This document shows, piece after piece, positions 30,821-39,470 of a stretch of 64,000 nt of DNA. Numbering within the stretch: position 1 is the first letter of the stretch; each line of letters starts with the position of its first letter. Source of the stretch: Variovorax sp. TBS-050B (GTDB lineage Bacteria > Pseudomonadota > Gammaproteobacteria > Burkholderiales > Burkholderiaceae_C); contig NZ_JARXYR010000002.1 in the NCBI RefSeq assembly GCF_029893635.1, positions 1,401,001 through 1,465,000 of the forward strand, written 5' to 3'. The position numbers were made by a program, and so were the translations under genes. The notes under the pieces are model-generated. The model saw nothing but the letters and a program-made list of their open reading frames with translations, was not told the origin of the DNA and searched no databases.

Positions 30821-31803
30821 TGCGAAGGGTGGCGCCTGCGCCAGTGCCGGGCGCGCAGCTCGGTGGCGAAGTAGGCGAGCGTGGCGACCGCCAGCGGCAG
30901 CAGGTAGTAGAGCCCGCGGTACACCAGCAGCACGCCGAGCAGACGGCCCTGCGGCACGTCGTTCGAGAGCAGCGCGATGAACACGGCCTCGAGCACGCCG
31001 AGCCCCGCCGGCACGTGCGTGACCACGCCCGCGACCGCGGCCACGAGCAGCACCGCGAGCACCGCGTGGTAGGCCACCTGGCCCTGCAGCAGCACCCAGA
31101 TCACGCTCGCGATCACCGACCAGTTGAGGCAGGACAGCACCAGCTGCAGCAGCGCCATGCGCAGCGTGGGCACCTTGAACGAATGGCGCCGCAGGCGGAA
31201 CACATGGCCGCTCGCCAGTGCGCACAGCAGCAGGTAGGCCGCCGCCACCAGCAGCAGCGCTGCGCCCAGCACCTGCAGGCCGGTGTTGCCCACGCGCCAT
31301 TCGGGCGGCAGTTCCAGCGGCCAGAAGCAGAAGGCCGCACCCGCCACCACCAGGTAGCCGAGCCAGTTGGTCAACATGCTGAAGCCGAGCACGCGCGTGA
31401 TGATGCCGTTCGACAGCCCGAGCCGCGAATAGAGCCGGTAGCGGAAGGCCACGCCGCCCACCAGTGACCCGAGGTTCAGGTTGAAGGCGTAGCTGATGAA
31501 GGTCACGCCCATCACGGTGCGCGTGCCGAGCGCATGGTGCGTGAGATGCCGCCCGAGCAGGTCGTAGGTGCTGTAGATCGCGAAGCTCGCCGCAGCCAGC
31601 AGGCCCGCGAGCAGCAGCGTGGAAGCGGGCAGGGCGCGCATCGCGTCGAAGACTTCCTGCCAGTCGATGGCGCGCGCCTGGCTCACGAGCAGCCAGCCGA
31701 TCAGGCCGAAGAAGGCCCAGGCCCCGATGCGGCGCAGCCACGGCCACCAGGGCCGGTGCGCGCCCCGGCCCGTGCCGAGGGCATGGACGGGTGCGGGGCT
31801 CAC
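30817..31803 (-). CDS. UPF0104 (LPG synthase-like) membrane protein
   Basis: A 328-residue polytopic membrane protein of the UPF0104/lysylphosphatidylglycerol synthase transmembrane family with eight or so helices and the conserved SYAFNLNLGSLVGG and THVPAGLGVLEAVFI. It lacks the C-terminal aminoacyl-transfer domain, so lysylation is not implied. Its GTG start at 31803 overlaps the clsB stop by four bases. This family frequently sits with cardiolipin synthase and phosphodiesterase-like EEP genes, as here, and may be a lipid transporter. Confidence 0.82.
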   Translation of the reverse strand: MSPAPVHALGTGRGAHRPWWPWLRRIGAWAFFGLIGWLLVSQARAIDWQEVFDAMRALPASTLLLAGLLAAASFAIYSTYDLLGRHLTHHALGTRTVMGVTFISYAFNLNLGSLVGGVAFRYRLYSRLGLSNGIITRVLGFSMLTNWLGYLVVAGAAFCFWPLELPPEWRVGNTGLQVLGAALLLVAAAYLLLCALASGHVFRLRRHSFKVPTLRMALLQLVLSCLNWSVIASVIWVLLQGQVAYHAVLAVLLVAAVAGVVTHVPAGLGVLEAVFIALLSNDVPQGRLLGVLLVYRGLYYLLPLAVATLAYFATELRARHWRRRHPSH

Positions 31804-33065
31804 GCCGCCTCCGTGGTCTGGGTCGCGCCGTTGTCGCCGGTCTTGCCGCGCTGCTTCTCGGCCAGGTCGGTGGCCTCGGCCAGCGTGAGCCGCGGCACCT
31901 GGCGCGGCAGCCAGCCCAGCCACGAGGGATACCAGCGCAGGAAGTGGAAGATGAAGAAGCTGCGCACCAGCCGCCAGCCGCTCCAGCCGGTCTCGAGATC
32001 GGCTTCGTGGATGCGCTTGCAGCTCTCGCGCATCAGCGTGTCCATGCGCTCCCAGAGCAGCTGGTTGAAGGCCCTGTCGCGCGCGATCACGTTGGCTTCG
32101 AGGTTGAGCGACAGGCTCAGCGGATCGAGGTTGCTCGAACCCACCGTGGTCCAGCGATCGTCCATCAGCGCGATCTTGGCGTGCAGCGGCCGGTCGCAGT
32201 ATTCGTAGATGCGCACGCCCGCATGCAGCAGGTGGTGGTAGAGCATGCTGGCGGCGGTCTTGACGATCGGCATGTCGGGCTCGCCCTGCAGGATGAGCCG
32301 CACGTCCACGCCGCGGCGCGCCGCGCGGCGCAGTTCCTTGATGATGCGGTAACCCGGAAAGAAGTAGGCATTGGCGATCACGATGCGCGTGCGCGCGGCG
32401 CGGATCGCGGCCAGGTAGTGGCGCTCGATGTCGTTGGTGTGGCGGCGGTTGTCGCGCGTGACGAACATCGCCTCCACCTCGCCCACGGCCGCGCGCGTGA
32501 CCGGCGGCGCCTGCTGCAGGCGGCGGCGGAACCAGCGCGGCCCCTTGTCGCCGAGCGCGATCGCGCGCAGCACGAACTGGTGGATCTGCGCCACGATGGG
32601 CCCGGCCAGCGCCACCGCATAGTCCTGCTTGGCCTTGGGACCGAAGTCGAGCAGATGGTCGGCCGAATAGTTGATGCCGCCCACGAAGGCAACCTCGCCG
32701 TCGATCACCACGATCTTGCGGTGCATGCGCCGGAACACGTTGAGCCGCTGGCCGAGCACGCGCGAGCCGGGATCGAACACCCGCACCTTCACGCCGACGG
32801 CGCTCAGGCCCTCGATGAACTCGCGCGAGAGATCGGGCGAGCCGAAGCCGTCCACCATCAGGTCGACCTTGACGCCGCGCTGCGCCGCCGCGCGCATTGC
32901 CGCATGCAGCTGGAGCCCGACCTTGTCCTCGAACAGGATGAAGGTCTCGATGATGACCTCGCGCTTCGCCTGCCGGATCGCGTCGAACACGCGAGGAAAG
33001 AACTCCTCGCCGTTCTCCAGCAGTTCGATGCGGTTGCCGCCGACCCAACGGGCGCTGTCGTTCAT
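31800..33065 (-). CDS. clsB: Cardiolipin synthase ClsB
   Basis: A 421-residue phospholipase D superfamily protein without an N-terminal membrane anchor, which fits ClsB rather than ClsA. Two HKD motifs are present: [18 protein letters not shown] and [18 protein letters not shown]. It makes cardiolipin from phosphatidylglycerol at the inner membrane. It follows the EEP gene (start 33065, stop of EEP 33076) and is coupled by a four-base overlap to the UPF0104 gene. Confidence 0.93.
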   Translation of the reverse strand: MNDSARWVGGNRIELLENGEEFFPRVFDAIRQAKREVIIETFILFEDKVGLQLHAAMRAAAQRGVKVDLMVDGFGSPDLSREFIEGLSAVGVKVRVFDPGSRVLGQRLNVFRRMHRKIVVIDGEVAFVGGINYSADHLLDFGPKAKQDYAVALAGPIVAQIHQFVLRAIALGDKGPRWFRRRLQQAPPVTRAAVGEVEAMFVTRDNRRHTNDIERHYLAAIRAARTRIVIANAYFFPGYRIIKELRRAARRGVDVRLILQGEPDMPIVKTAASMLYHHLLHAGVRIYEYCDRPLHAKIALMDDRWTTVGSSNLDPLSLSLNLEANVIARDRAFNQLLWERMDTLMRESCKRIHEADLETGWSGWRLVRSFFIFHFLRWYPSWLGWLPRQVPRLTLAEATDLAEKQRGKTGDNGATQTTEAA

Positions 33066-33075
33066 TGCAGGCACC

Positions 33076-33859
33076 TCAGAGGTCGATGGTCGCCACCAGC
33101 GGCGCATGGTCCGACAGGTGCGACCAGGGCCGGCGCGGCAGCACCACGGGCGCATGCACGCCCGCGTTGCGCACGTAGATGCGGTCGAGCGGCAGCAGCG
33201 GAAAGCGCGAAGGGAAGGTCTTGGCGGCCGTGCCGTTCGCCGCCACGAACACCTCGCGCAGCGAAGCGCCTTCCTCCAGCACGCGGTGCGCGCGGCCGCG
33301 CCAGTCGTTGAAGTCGCCGGCCACGATCAGCGGCGCGTCGGCCGGCACTTCGTCGCGCACGATGTGGCAGAGCAGTTCGAGCTGCTGCTGCCGGTGCGCT
33401 TCGGCCAGGCCGAGGTGCGCGCAGATCGCATGCACGTCCACCGTGCGGCCCGGCAGCCGCAGCACGCAATGCAGCAGGCCGCGCTTCTCGGGGACCGGCG
33501 ACCGAGACGTCGTGGTTGCGGTAGTGCACGATCGGAAACTTCGACAGCACCGCATTGCCGTGATGGCCGCGCGGGTACACCGCGTTGCGGCCGTAGGCGA
33601 ACTGCGGCCACATGGTGTCGGCCAGGAATTCATAGTGCGGCGCCTCCGGCCAGTTGCTCACCTTGCGCGAATGGCGCGAATGCGTGCCGAGCACCTCCTG
33701 CAGGAACACCACGTCGGCGCCCACCGTGCGCACCGCATCGCGCAGCTCCGGCAGGATGAACTTGCGGTTCAGCGCGGTGAAGCCCTTGTGGGTGTTCACC
33801 GTCATGACCTTGAGCGTGGTCGGCGCCGCCGTGGCAAGAGGGATCGGGGAGGAAGACAT
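33076..33859 (-). pseudogene. Endonuclease/exonuclease/phosphatase family protein, frameshifted
   Basis: Two frames together give one EEP-domain protein of ~260 residues. The N-terminal frame (from ATG at 33859) gives [26 protein letters not shown] and [11 protein letters not shown], then goes wrong after DVSVAGP. The other frame continues with [24 protein letters not shown] and SDHAPLVAT. The switch maps to a run of four Gs at 33490-33493; removing one G restores GPEKRG. All catalytic residues (Glu of LQE, GDFND, SDHAP) are intact otherwise. Either a homopolymer sequencing error or a recent inactivation. It is the first gene of EEP-clsB-UPF0104, with a probable role in phospholipid turnover. 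Confidence 0.85.
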
Positions 33860-33895
33860 GTTTCATGCGGTTGTACGTTGCCGCACGGCGCCTGA

Positions 33896-33965
33896 CTGTA
33901 GGAACGCGCCACCTTCTTCGCGGCCTGCCGGCTGCCTTGCGGCACGGGACGGCCGGTTCCTACAG
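33896..33965. repeat. REP-like inverted repeat
   Basis: Arms CTGTAGGAAC (33896-33905) and GTTCCTACAG (33956-33965) are perfectly complementary over ten bases, with a GC-rich inner part containing GCCGGC...GGCCGG that can fold further. It recalls Pseudomonas REP elements (TGTAGGA arms). It lies in the 217-base gap between the divergent EEP gene and a secreted-protein gene; no other copy was seen in the window. Confidence 0.6.
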
Positions 33966-34076
33966 CCAGGGCTGCCCCACCCCGACACGGCCCGGTTTCG
34001 GCCCCTCCTACGGTGAATTCAGGGTCACGAACAGGCCCCGCTTTCTCCAACCCTCTTTCGTCCCAAGGAACACACC

Positions 34077-34505
34077 ATGAAGCAACGAATCCTCCAGGCC
34101 ACGGCCCTGGCCGGCCTGATGGCCATGGCCGGCGCCGCGATGGCGCAGGCCACCTCGATCCCCGCGCAGCCCGACCCGGCCCTGGGCGGCCAGGCCAGCA
34201 CGCAGACGCCCGCCGGCGCGCCCAACCCGCCCCAGCGGCCCGACGGGAGCATGCCGGTCTCGCGCGAGGCGGTGAAGGCCGAGGCCCGCGCCCACAACCG
34301 CAACAACATCAACAACCCGGTGCCGAAGGGCGAGGTCACGACCACCGTGAACGGCCAGCCCAATGCGCTGCCGCAGCCCACGGGCGAGATGTCGCGTGCG
34401 CAGGTGAGCATGATGGCGCGCAAGGTCAAGCCGCAGTTCGGCGAGCGCGGCGAACGCCCGGACGTGCCGACGAACCCGACCGACAGGACGGGCACGCCGC
34501 AATAA
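34077..34505 (+). CDS. Secreted small hypothetical protein
   Basis: A 142-residue protein with a signal peptide (LQATALAGLMAMAGAAMAQ). The mature part is polar and probably disordered, rich in Pro, Asn, Gln, with segments SREAVKAEARAHNRNN and NPVPKGEVTTT resembling the DUF4148-type periplasmic proteins that are abundant in Burkholderiales. Function unknown. It is followed by a shared terminator. Confidence 0.65.
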   Translation: MKQRILQATALAGLMAMAGAAMAQATSIPAQPDPALGGQASTQTPAGAPNPPQRPDGSMPVSREAVKAEARAHNRNNINNPVPKGEVTTTVNGQPNALPQPTGEMSRAQVSMMARKVKPQFGERGERPDVPTNPTDRTGTPQ

Positions 34506-34530
34506 CCGGCGGCGCGTGAACGGCAACAAA

Positions 34531-34563
34531 AAAGCCCGCGGTGCACGATGCATCGCGGGCTTT
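34531..34563. terminator. Bidirectional rho-independent terminator
   Basis: AAAGCCCGCG (34531-34540) and CGCGGGCTTT (34554-34563) form a ten-base-pair stem with A-tract before and T-tract after it. It lies between the convergent secreted-protein and LTXXQ genes. Confidence 0.85.
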
Positions 34564-34603
34564 TCGTCGTCCCGGCGCCCCCCGGGGCTGCCGGTGGTCC
34601 GGT

Positions 34604-35173
34604 TCAGCTCTTGGCGGGCGCGGCGCCCTGGCCATCATGGCCGCGGTGGCCATGGTGCCCGCGGTGGCCGTGCATGCGCAGCGTTTCGGCGTCGAAGGTC
34701 TTCTGCTGCTCGGGCGTGAGCGCGGCATAGAAGGTCTTGGTGGCTTCCGCACGCTTGGCGAAGCGCGCGCTGCGCTCGGCCTGGCGGGCCTGCATGCGCT
34801 CCAGGCGCTCGGGCGTGGTGAGCTTGGCGAACTCGGCACGGTCCATGCGCTGCGGGCGCGCACCGGCCGGCGGCTGGGTCGAGGCGGTGAAGCTGCTCCA
34901 GGCGCTTTCCTGCGAGGCGCTGAGCTGGAGCTTTTCCTTCAGTGCCGCGAGGCGCTGGGCGCGGCGCGCCTGCATGCGTTCCATGCGCTGCTGCGGGTCC
35001 ATGCGCTGCGCGTGCTGCGCCTTGGGCGCGGCGGTAGCGTCGGCCGGGGCCACGGCCGCGGGCGGGGTGGAGACGGCGGCCGGGGTCTGCGTTTGCGCGA
35101 AAGCGCCCGACGAGGCGAAGGCGGCCGAACCGAGCAGGCTGGCCCAGACGATGCGTTGGCGAAGAGAGATCAT
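34604..35173 (-). CDS. Spy/CpxP-like LTXXQ periplasmic protein
   Basis: A 189-residue periplasmic protein: signal peptide (SLLGSAAFASSGAFAQ), an Ala/Pro-rich stretch, then long charged helices with LSASQ and LTPEQQ, the LTxxQ-type motifs of Spy/CpxP chaperones. Its C-terminal end is rich in His and Gly (MHGHRGHHGHRGHDGQG), which could bind metal. Spy-like proteins protect periplasmic proteins in envelope stress. The start is the ATG at 35173; the upstream 100 bases show a good GGAAG ribosome-binding site and no other gene. Confidence 0.8.
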   Translation of the reverse strand: MISLRQRIVWASLLGSAAFASSGAFAQTQTPAAVSTPPAAVAPADATAAPKAQHAQRMDPQQRMERMQARRAQRLAALKEKLQLSASQESAWSSFTASTQPPAGARPQRMDRAEFAKLTTPERLERMQARQAERSARFAKRAEATKTFYAALTPEQQKTFDAETLRMHGHRGHHGHRGHDGQGAAPAKS

Positions 35174-35303
35174 GAGAAGTGCTTCCTTTCGAAGAACTCT
35201 GCGGCCAGGCGGCAGCAGATGGATCGAAGTGTGGAAGCGTTCTGTATCGCCCGCGTGAGCCGACCGTGAGCGTGCGTAAAGAATCATGAACCCGGCGGCC
35301 GCC

Positions 35304-36404
35304 TCACTTGGGCCGCGGCGGCTTCAGGCCGCGGTCCGGCGGCTGCAGCTTGCCCGAGCGCAGCTCGCCCACCGCGAGCGCCACGGCCCGCGCCACGTTG
35401 CGCACTTCTTCCTGCACGTCGGCGTCGGCGTCCAGCGCATCGTGGCTGGTGGCATAGGGCTCGTAGTAGCCGACGTAGCGGTCAAGCCGCGCCTGCGCGC
35501 CCGCATCGATCAGGCCCATCCAGTCGAGCCAGTCCGACAGGTTGCGGCGCACGCTCTCGATGCCGGCCACGTCGCCGTGCACCACCAGGCCGTAGACGCG
35601 GCCGGCCAGGTGCTTGGGATAGCCCCAGCCTTCGAGTTCCAGGGCCTTGGCCTCCTCGGGCTTCTTGCCGTGGGTGCTGGTGGGATCGGGGTTGCCGCCG
35701 TCGGCGCAGACCAGCCGGTCGGCCATGAGCTTGAGCGGGCTGGCCGACTGGTACCAGTGCGTGGGCGTGAACAGCATCACGCCGTGCGCCGCGACCCAGC
35801 GCTCGTAGATCTCGTTCATCCAGTCGCCGGTCTGGCGCATCGCATGGTTGGGATAGCAACTGCAGGGCCAGTGGCACAGCGGCATCGCGGTGGAGACGCA
35901 GCCCTTGCACGGATGGATGTGGCGCCCGTACTCGGAGGTGAGCAGGCTCAGGTCGAGCACGTCGACCTCGATGCCGCAGCCTTCGAGCACCTCGCGCGCG
36001 AGCTGCACCAGCCGCCAGGTCTTCGAGATCTCGCCGGGGCAGGTGCGGTCGTTGCGCGGCGAGCCGTTGACCAGCAGCACCCGCGAGCGCGTCTGCGGCC
36101 GGCCCCAGGCGGCCTGGGCCGCGTCGATGCGCGCCCTGGCTTCGAGCCAGTCGACCGAAAGTTCGTAGTCCGGATCGGCGTAACCGGGGCCGGCCTTGCG
36201 CGTGACCGGCGCCTTGCGGCCTTCGTCGTAGGCCTGCCAGGCGATGCGTTCGATGCGCTGCAGCGCCTCGTGCTCGGCCTGGAAGGCCGGATCCTGGAAA
36301 GGCTGCATGAAACGCGCGTGGAACTGCTCGCGCTGCAGGTTGCCGGGCGCCTGGCCCTTGCGGACCTCGGGCACCCGGCGCGCGGGGGGCGTGCTGGAGG
36401 GCAT
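35304..36404 (-). CDS. Flavodoxin-fold NAD(P)H-dependent oxidoreductase
   Basis: A 366-residue protein. After a ~120-residue N-terminal region of its own there is a flavodoxin-like domain: VLLVNGSPRNDRTC (FMN phosphate loop), FTPTHWYQSASPLKLMADR and GRVYGLVVHGDVAG. A Cys-rich segment (CKGCVSTAMPLCHWPCSCYP) may bind a metal or disulfide. The NADPH-dependent FMN reductase family is a fair guess, but the substrate is unknown. Monocistronic on the minus strand; a terminator is not obvious. Confidence 0.8.
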   Translation of the reverse strand: MPSSTPPARRVPEVRKGQAPGNLQREQFHARFMQPFQDPAFQAEHEALQRIERIAWQAYDEGRKAPVTRKAGPGYADPDYELSVDWLEARARIDAAQAAWGRPQTRSRVLLVNGSPRNDRTCPGEISKTWRLVQLAREVLEGCGIEVDVLDLSLLTSEYGRHIHPCKGCVSTAMPLCHWPCSCYPNHAMRQTGDWMNEIYERWVAAHGVMLFTPTHWYQSASPLKLMADRLVCADGGNPDPTSTHGKKPEEAKALELEGWGYPKHLAGRVYGLVVHGDVAGIESVRRNLSDWLDWMGLIDAGAQARLDRYVGYYEPYATSHDALDADADVQEEVRNVARAVALAVGELRSGKLQPPDRGLKPPRPK

Positions 36405-36478
36405 GGCCTCAATCTAGGCCGCCGCCGCGCGCCCGTGAGCCGCACGGCCCGCCGAATTCCGGTAGGCCGGCGACTACA

Positions 36479-37378
36479 TCAGCGTCCGAACCGGCCGCTC
36501 TGGAAGTCGTGCACCGCCTGCGTCACTTCCTCCCGGGTGTTCATCACGAAGGGGCCGTACTGCGCGATCGGCTCGTTGAGCGGCTTGCCCGCGATCAGCA
36601 GCGCACGTGCCGGGCTGTGGTTGGTGGCGCCCGCGCGCAGCACGATGCCGTCGCTGCCCGGGTCGTTGGCGAGGATGGCCATGCGGCGCGTGGGCACCTC
36701 GCTGCCGGCGATCCAGACCGATTCGCGGAAGACGTACACCAGCGCATTGCGGTCGTCGGCGAGCGGCTGGGCGAACTCCGCGCCCGGCGGCAGGGTGATG
36801 TCGAGGTAGAGCGGCTCGGTCTGCTCGCGCCGCACCGCACCCTTGATGCCGTGGCTCTCGCCGGCGATCACGCGCACGTGCACGCCGGCGGCGGTGGTGT
36901 ATTCGGGAATCTCCTCGCTCTGGATGTCGCGGTACCAGGGCTCGCGCATCTTGTCCTTCGCGGGCAGGTTGAGCCAGAGCTGAAAGCCTTCCATCAGGCC
37001 TTCCTCCTGCTCGGGCAGTTCGCTGTGCACCAGCCCGCGGCCGGCGGTCATCCACTGCACGCCGCCGTTCTGCAGCAGCCCCTCGTGGCCGGCGCTGTCG
37101 CGGTGGCGCATGCGGCCCGCGATCATGTAGGTGACGGTCTCGAAGCCGCGGTGCGGATGGCTCGGGAAGCCGCCGATGTAGTCGCCGGGGTTGTCGCTGC
37201 CGAAGGCATCGAGCATCAGGTAGGGATCGAGCCGCTTCTGCAGCGGCTGCTGCAGCACGCGCGTGAGCTTGACGCCGTCGCCGTCGCTGGTGGAAACACC
37301 GGCCACGATGTGGTCGATGCCGCGCGGCGTGGCCACGGGGTCGGTGGGGTGGTGGGGGTGGTGGTTCGCGTTCGTCAT
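36479..37378 (-). CDS. Pirin family protein
   Basis: A 299-residue bicupin of the pirin/YhhW family. The metal ligands are in the N-terminal cupin: HPHRGFETVTYM and HSELPEQ (three His and a Glu). The second cupin has degenerated. Members include quercetin dioxygenases and redox-sensitive regulators. The start is MTNANHHPHH, with a His-rich start. It is 60 bases upstream of the acetyltransferase gene on the same strand but not overlapping. Confidence 0.88.
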   Translation of the reverse strand: MTNANHHPHHPTDPVATPRGIDHIVAGVSTSDGDGVKLTRVLQQPLQKRLDPYLMLDAFGSDNPGDYIGGFPSHPHRGFETVTYMIAGRMRHRDSAGHEGLLQNGGVQWMTAGRGLVHSELPEQEEGLMEGFQLWLNLPAKDKMREPWYRDIQSEEIPEYTTAAGVHVRVIAGESHGIKGAVRREQTEPLYLDITLPPGAEFAQPLADDRNALVYVFRESVWIAGSEVPTRRMAILANDPGSDGIVLRAGATNHSPARALLIAGKPLNEPIAQYGPFVMNTREEVTQAVHDFQSGRFGR

Positions 37379-37445
37379 GCGGCCATGGTGGCACCAACGC
37401 GCCGACCGCGCCACCTGTGGGGGATGCCGGCCGGCGCGCGCCCGT

Positions 37446-38198
37446 TCAGCGCGGCCACTGCTGCCGCTGCCAGTAGCGGTACTGCCAGCGCGTGGCGAAG
37501 CCGGCACGCCGGTAGAGCGCATGGGCTGCCGGGTTCTGCGCATCGACCTGCAGGAACACGCGCTCGACGCCGCGCGCGAGCGCCGCTTCGGCCAGGCCCG
37601 CGAGCACGCGGCCGGCCAGCCCGCGGCCGCGCTGCGAGGCATCGGTGCGCATGCCGTGCACGCTGGCCCAGCCGTGGCCAAAGGCCATGGCGCCCGCGGC
37701 GACGGTGCGGCGGCCTTCGCGCACGCTCGCGTAGAGCGAGCCCGCCGCGCGCGAGAGCGCCCGCACCCGGTGCGCGCCGTCCACCGGATCGAAGCCCTCG
37801 CCGAGGAACAGCGCGGCCCAGGCCTCGTCGGGCGTGGCTTCGACCTCGGCCAGCTTCGCATCGGCCGCCGCCACCGCGCGCATGCGCCGCGCAGTGCCGA
37901 TCTGCACGCAGGTGGGCGAATCGCCGACGTAATGCCGCCGCTCGAGTTCGGCGCGCAGGCCGTCGAAGCAGGCTTCGTCCGCGATCCGCAGCAGCGGCAC
38001 CAGCTGGCGGCTGTCGTAGCGGTCCTCGATGCGGTCGAGCGTGCGTTCGCGCACTTCGGCGTGCGCCAGCGGCACGGCCGACTTCGCGCGCTTGACGGAG
38101 CCTTCATCGAAGGGCAGCAGCCAGCCATCGAGCTCCTCGACGGCCGCGGGCGACACCGCCGCCACCGTGGCGCGCTCGATGGCTTCGACGTCGTTCAT
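37446..38198 (-). CDS. GNAT-family N-acetyltransferase
   Basis: A 250-residue protein. The C-terminal third is a GNAT fold with acetyl-CoA loop motif RTDASQRGRGLAGRVLAGL and the last strand VFLQVDAQNPAAHALYRRAGF; the N-terminal part has another, degenerate GNAT-like half. The substrate is unknown. Its ATG overlaps the transglycosylase gene stop by four bases (38195-38198), so it is translated from that message. Confidence 0.83.
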   Translation of the reverse strand: MNDVEAIERATVAAVSPAAVEELDGWLLPFDEGSVKRAKSAVPLAHAEVRERTLDRIEDRYDSRQLVPLLRIADEACFDGLRAELERRHYVGDSPTCVQIGTARRMRAVAAADAKLAEVEATPDEAWAALFLGEGFDPVDGAHRVRALSRAAGSLYASVREGRRTVAAGAMAFGHGWASVHGMRTDASQRGRGLAGRVLAGLAEAALARGVERVFLQVDAQNPAAHALYRRAGFATRWQYRYWQRQQWPR

Positions 38199-39463
38199 GG
38201 CGTGGCTTCCGGCGCGGCGAACTTCGCGCTCGCCACCTTCTTGAGCAGCACCTCGCGTTGGGCACGGCTGATGCCGCGCACGCTCTCGGCCACCCACTTC
38301 GTGCGCGCGGGATCGATCTGGCCGTCGCGCCGCCACTGCTCGAGCACCGCCTGCGGCTTGTGCAGCATGGCCGCGAGCCACACCGCCTGCGCCGGATCGA
38401 GGTTGCGCGCCGGCCGCTTGAAGTAGCGCCGGGCGGCGGCTTCGGCGCCGCAGAGGTTGCCGCCCCACGGCGCGTTGTCGAGGTAGAGCTGCAGGATGCG
38501 CGCCTTGCCGAGCGTCTGCTCCATCTCGACCGCGTAGAGCAGCTCGCGCAGCTTGCGTTCGGCCGTGCGCTCGCTGCCGGTCACGAGCATCTTGGCGAGC
38601 TGCTGCGTGAGCGTGCTGCCGCCGCGCATGGGCTGGCCTTCCTTCTGGTTGTTGTGGACCGAGGCCACGATCTCGGTCAGGTCATAGCCGGCATGCGTGA
38701 AGAAGCGCTGGTCCTCGGCCGCGATCACGGCGCGGGCGAGCCAGCTGTCGTTGGCGAGCTTCGAGGGCGGCCCGCAACTCGTGCGGGCGCCGAGCATGGC
38801 CTCGGTGCCGAGCCCTTCGACGCTGAACTGGCTCACCACCGGCTGCACGCCGAAGGTCGCCTCGGGCAGCAGCAGCTGCCCGCGCAGCGCGAGCGTGCCG
38901 CCGATGCGCGCGCGCTGCAGCTCGGGCAGGTCGGGCGCGAGCACCGCGTACCAGCGTGCGATCGGCGCGTCCTTGATGTCGGCGGAGAGCTGCAGGTTCT
39001 TGAGCGCGAGCCGGCCTTCCCAGGTGCCCTGCAGCACCTCCTGCGCGCCGGCCTTGCGCGGCGTGGCCACGAGCGTGCCGGCCAGGGTGTTGCCCTCGCG
39101 CCGCACGGTGACGACCAGCGCGTCGACCTGGATCGGCTGCGCGCCGAGCGCCTGCACTTCGGCCCGGCAGGGCGCGCAGCGAAGTTCCAGGCCGCCGAAG
39201 GCTTCCTTCCAGGCCACGTCGACGCGGCCGAAGCGGGTGTCGAGCGAGCGGCCGTCGAGGCGCGGTGCGAACCACTTCGATGTCGCGAGGCGCAGCGCCG
39301 TCGGCACGCCGACTTCCAGATGCAGCGGGCCGAACCTGAGCGTTCCCGCCCATTCGCCCGCGGCGGGCGCCAGCGTGAACCGGGCGATCAGGAAAATCGC
39401 CACCAATGCTGTCACCACCAGGGCCAACAGGCCGTAAATCGCAGATCTCAGGGTCGTGTTCAC
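38195..39463 (-). CDS. Peptidoglycan glycosyltransferase (GT51) with N-terminal AsmA-like region
   Basis: A 422-residue protein with one N-terminal membrane helix (about residues 10-30). The stretch to about residue 230 is a beta-rich region with AsmA/DUF748-like look (DVAWKEAFGGLELRC, ALKNLQLSADI). The GT51 glycosyltransferase domain follows: IAAEDQRFFTHAGYD holds the catalytic Glu (about residue 249) and RGGSTLTQQLAKM the second. There is no transpeptidase domain, so it polymerises lipid II only, like MtgA, but is nearly twice MtgA's length because of the extra region. GTG start at 39463. It is next to the exosortase set. Confidence 0.82.
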   Translation of the reverse strand: MNTTLRSAIYGLLALVVTALVAIFLIARFTLAPAAGEWAGTLRFGPLHLEVGVPTALRLATSKWFAPRLDGRSLDTRFGRVDVAWKEAFGGLELRCAPCRAEVQALGAQPIQVDALVVTVRREGNTLAGTLVATPRKAGAQEVLQGTWEGRLALKNLQLSADIKDAPIARWYAVLAPDLPELQRARIGGTLALRGQLLLPEATFGVQPVVSQFSVEGLGTEAMLGARTSCGPPSKLANDSWLARAVIAAEDQRFFTHAGYDLTEIVASVHNNQKEGQPMRGGSTLTQQLAKMLVTGSERTAERKLRELLYAVEMEQTLGKARILQLYLDNAPWGGNLCGAEAAARRYFKRPARNLDPAQAVWLAAMLHKPQAVLEQWRRDGQIDPARTKWVAESVRGISRAQREVLLKKVASAKFAAPEATP

Positions 39464-39470
39464 AAAACTC

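Noticed and set aside
33062..33859. A single 265-residue EEP protein in one frame.
   Set aside because: The C-terminal half in this frame is Arg/Ala-rich noise; the catalytic GDFND and SDHAP motifs are in the other frame.
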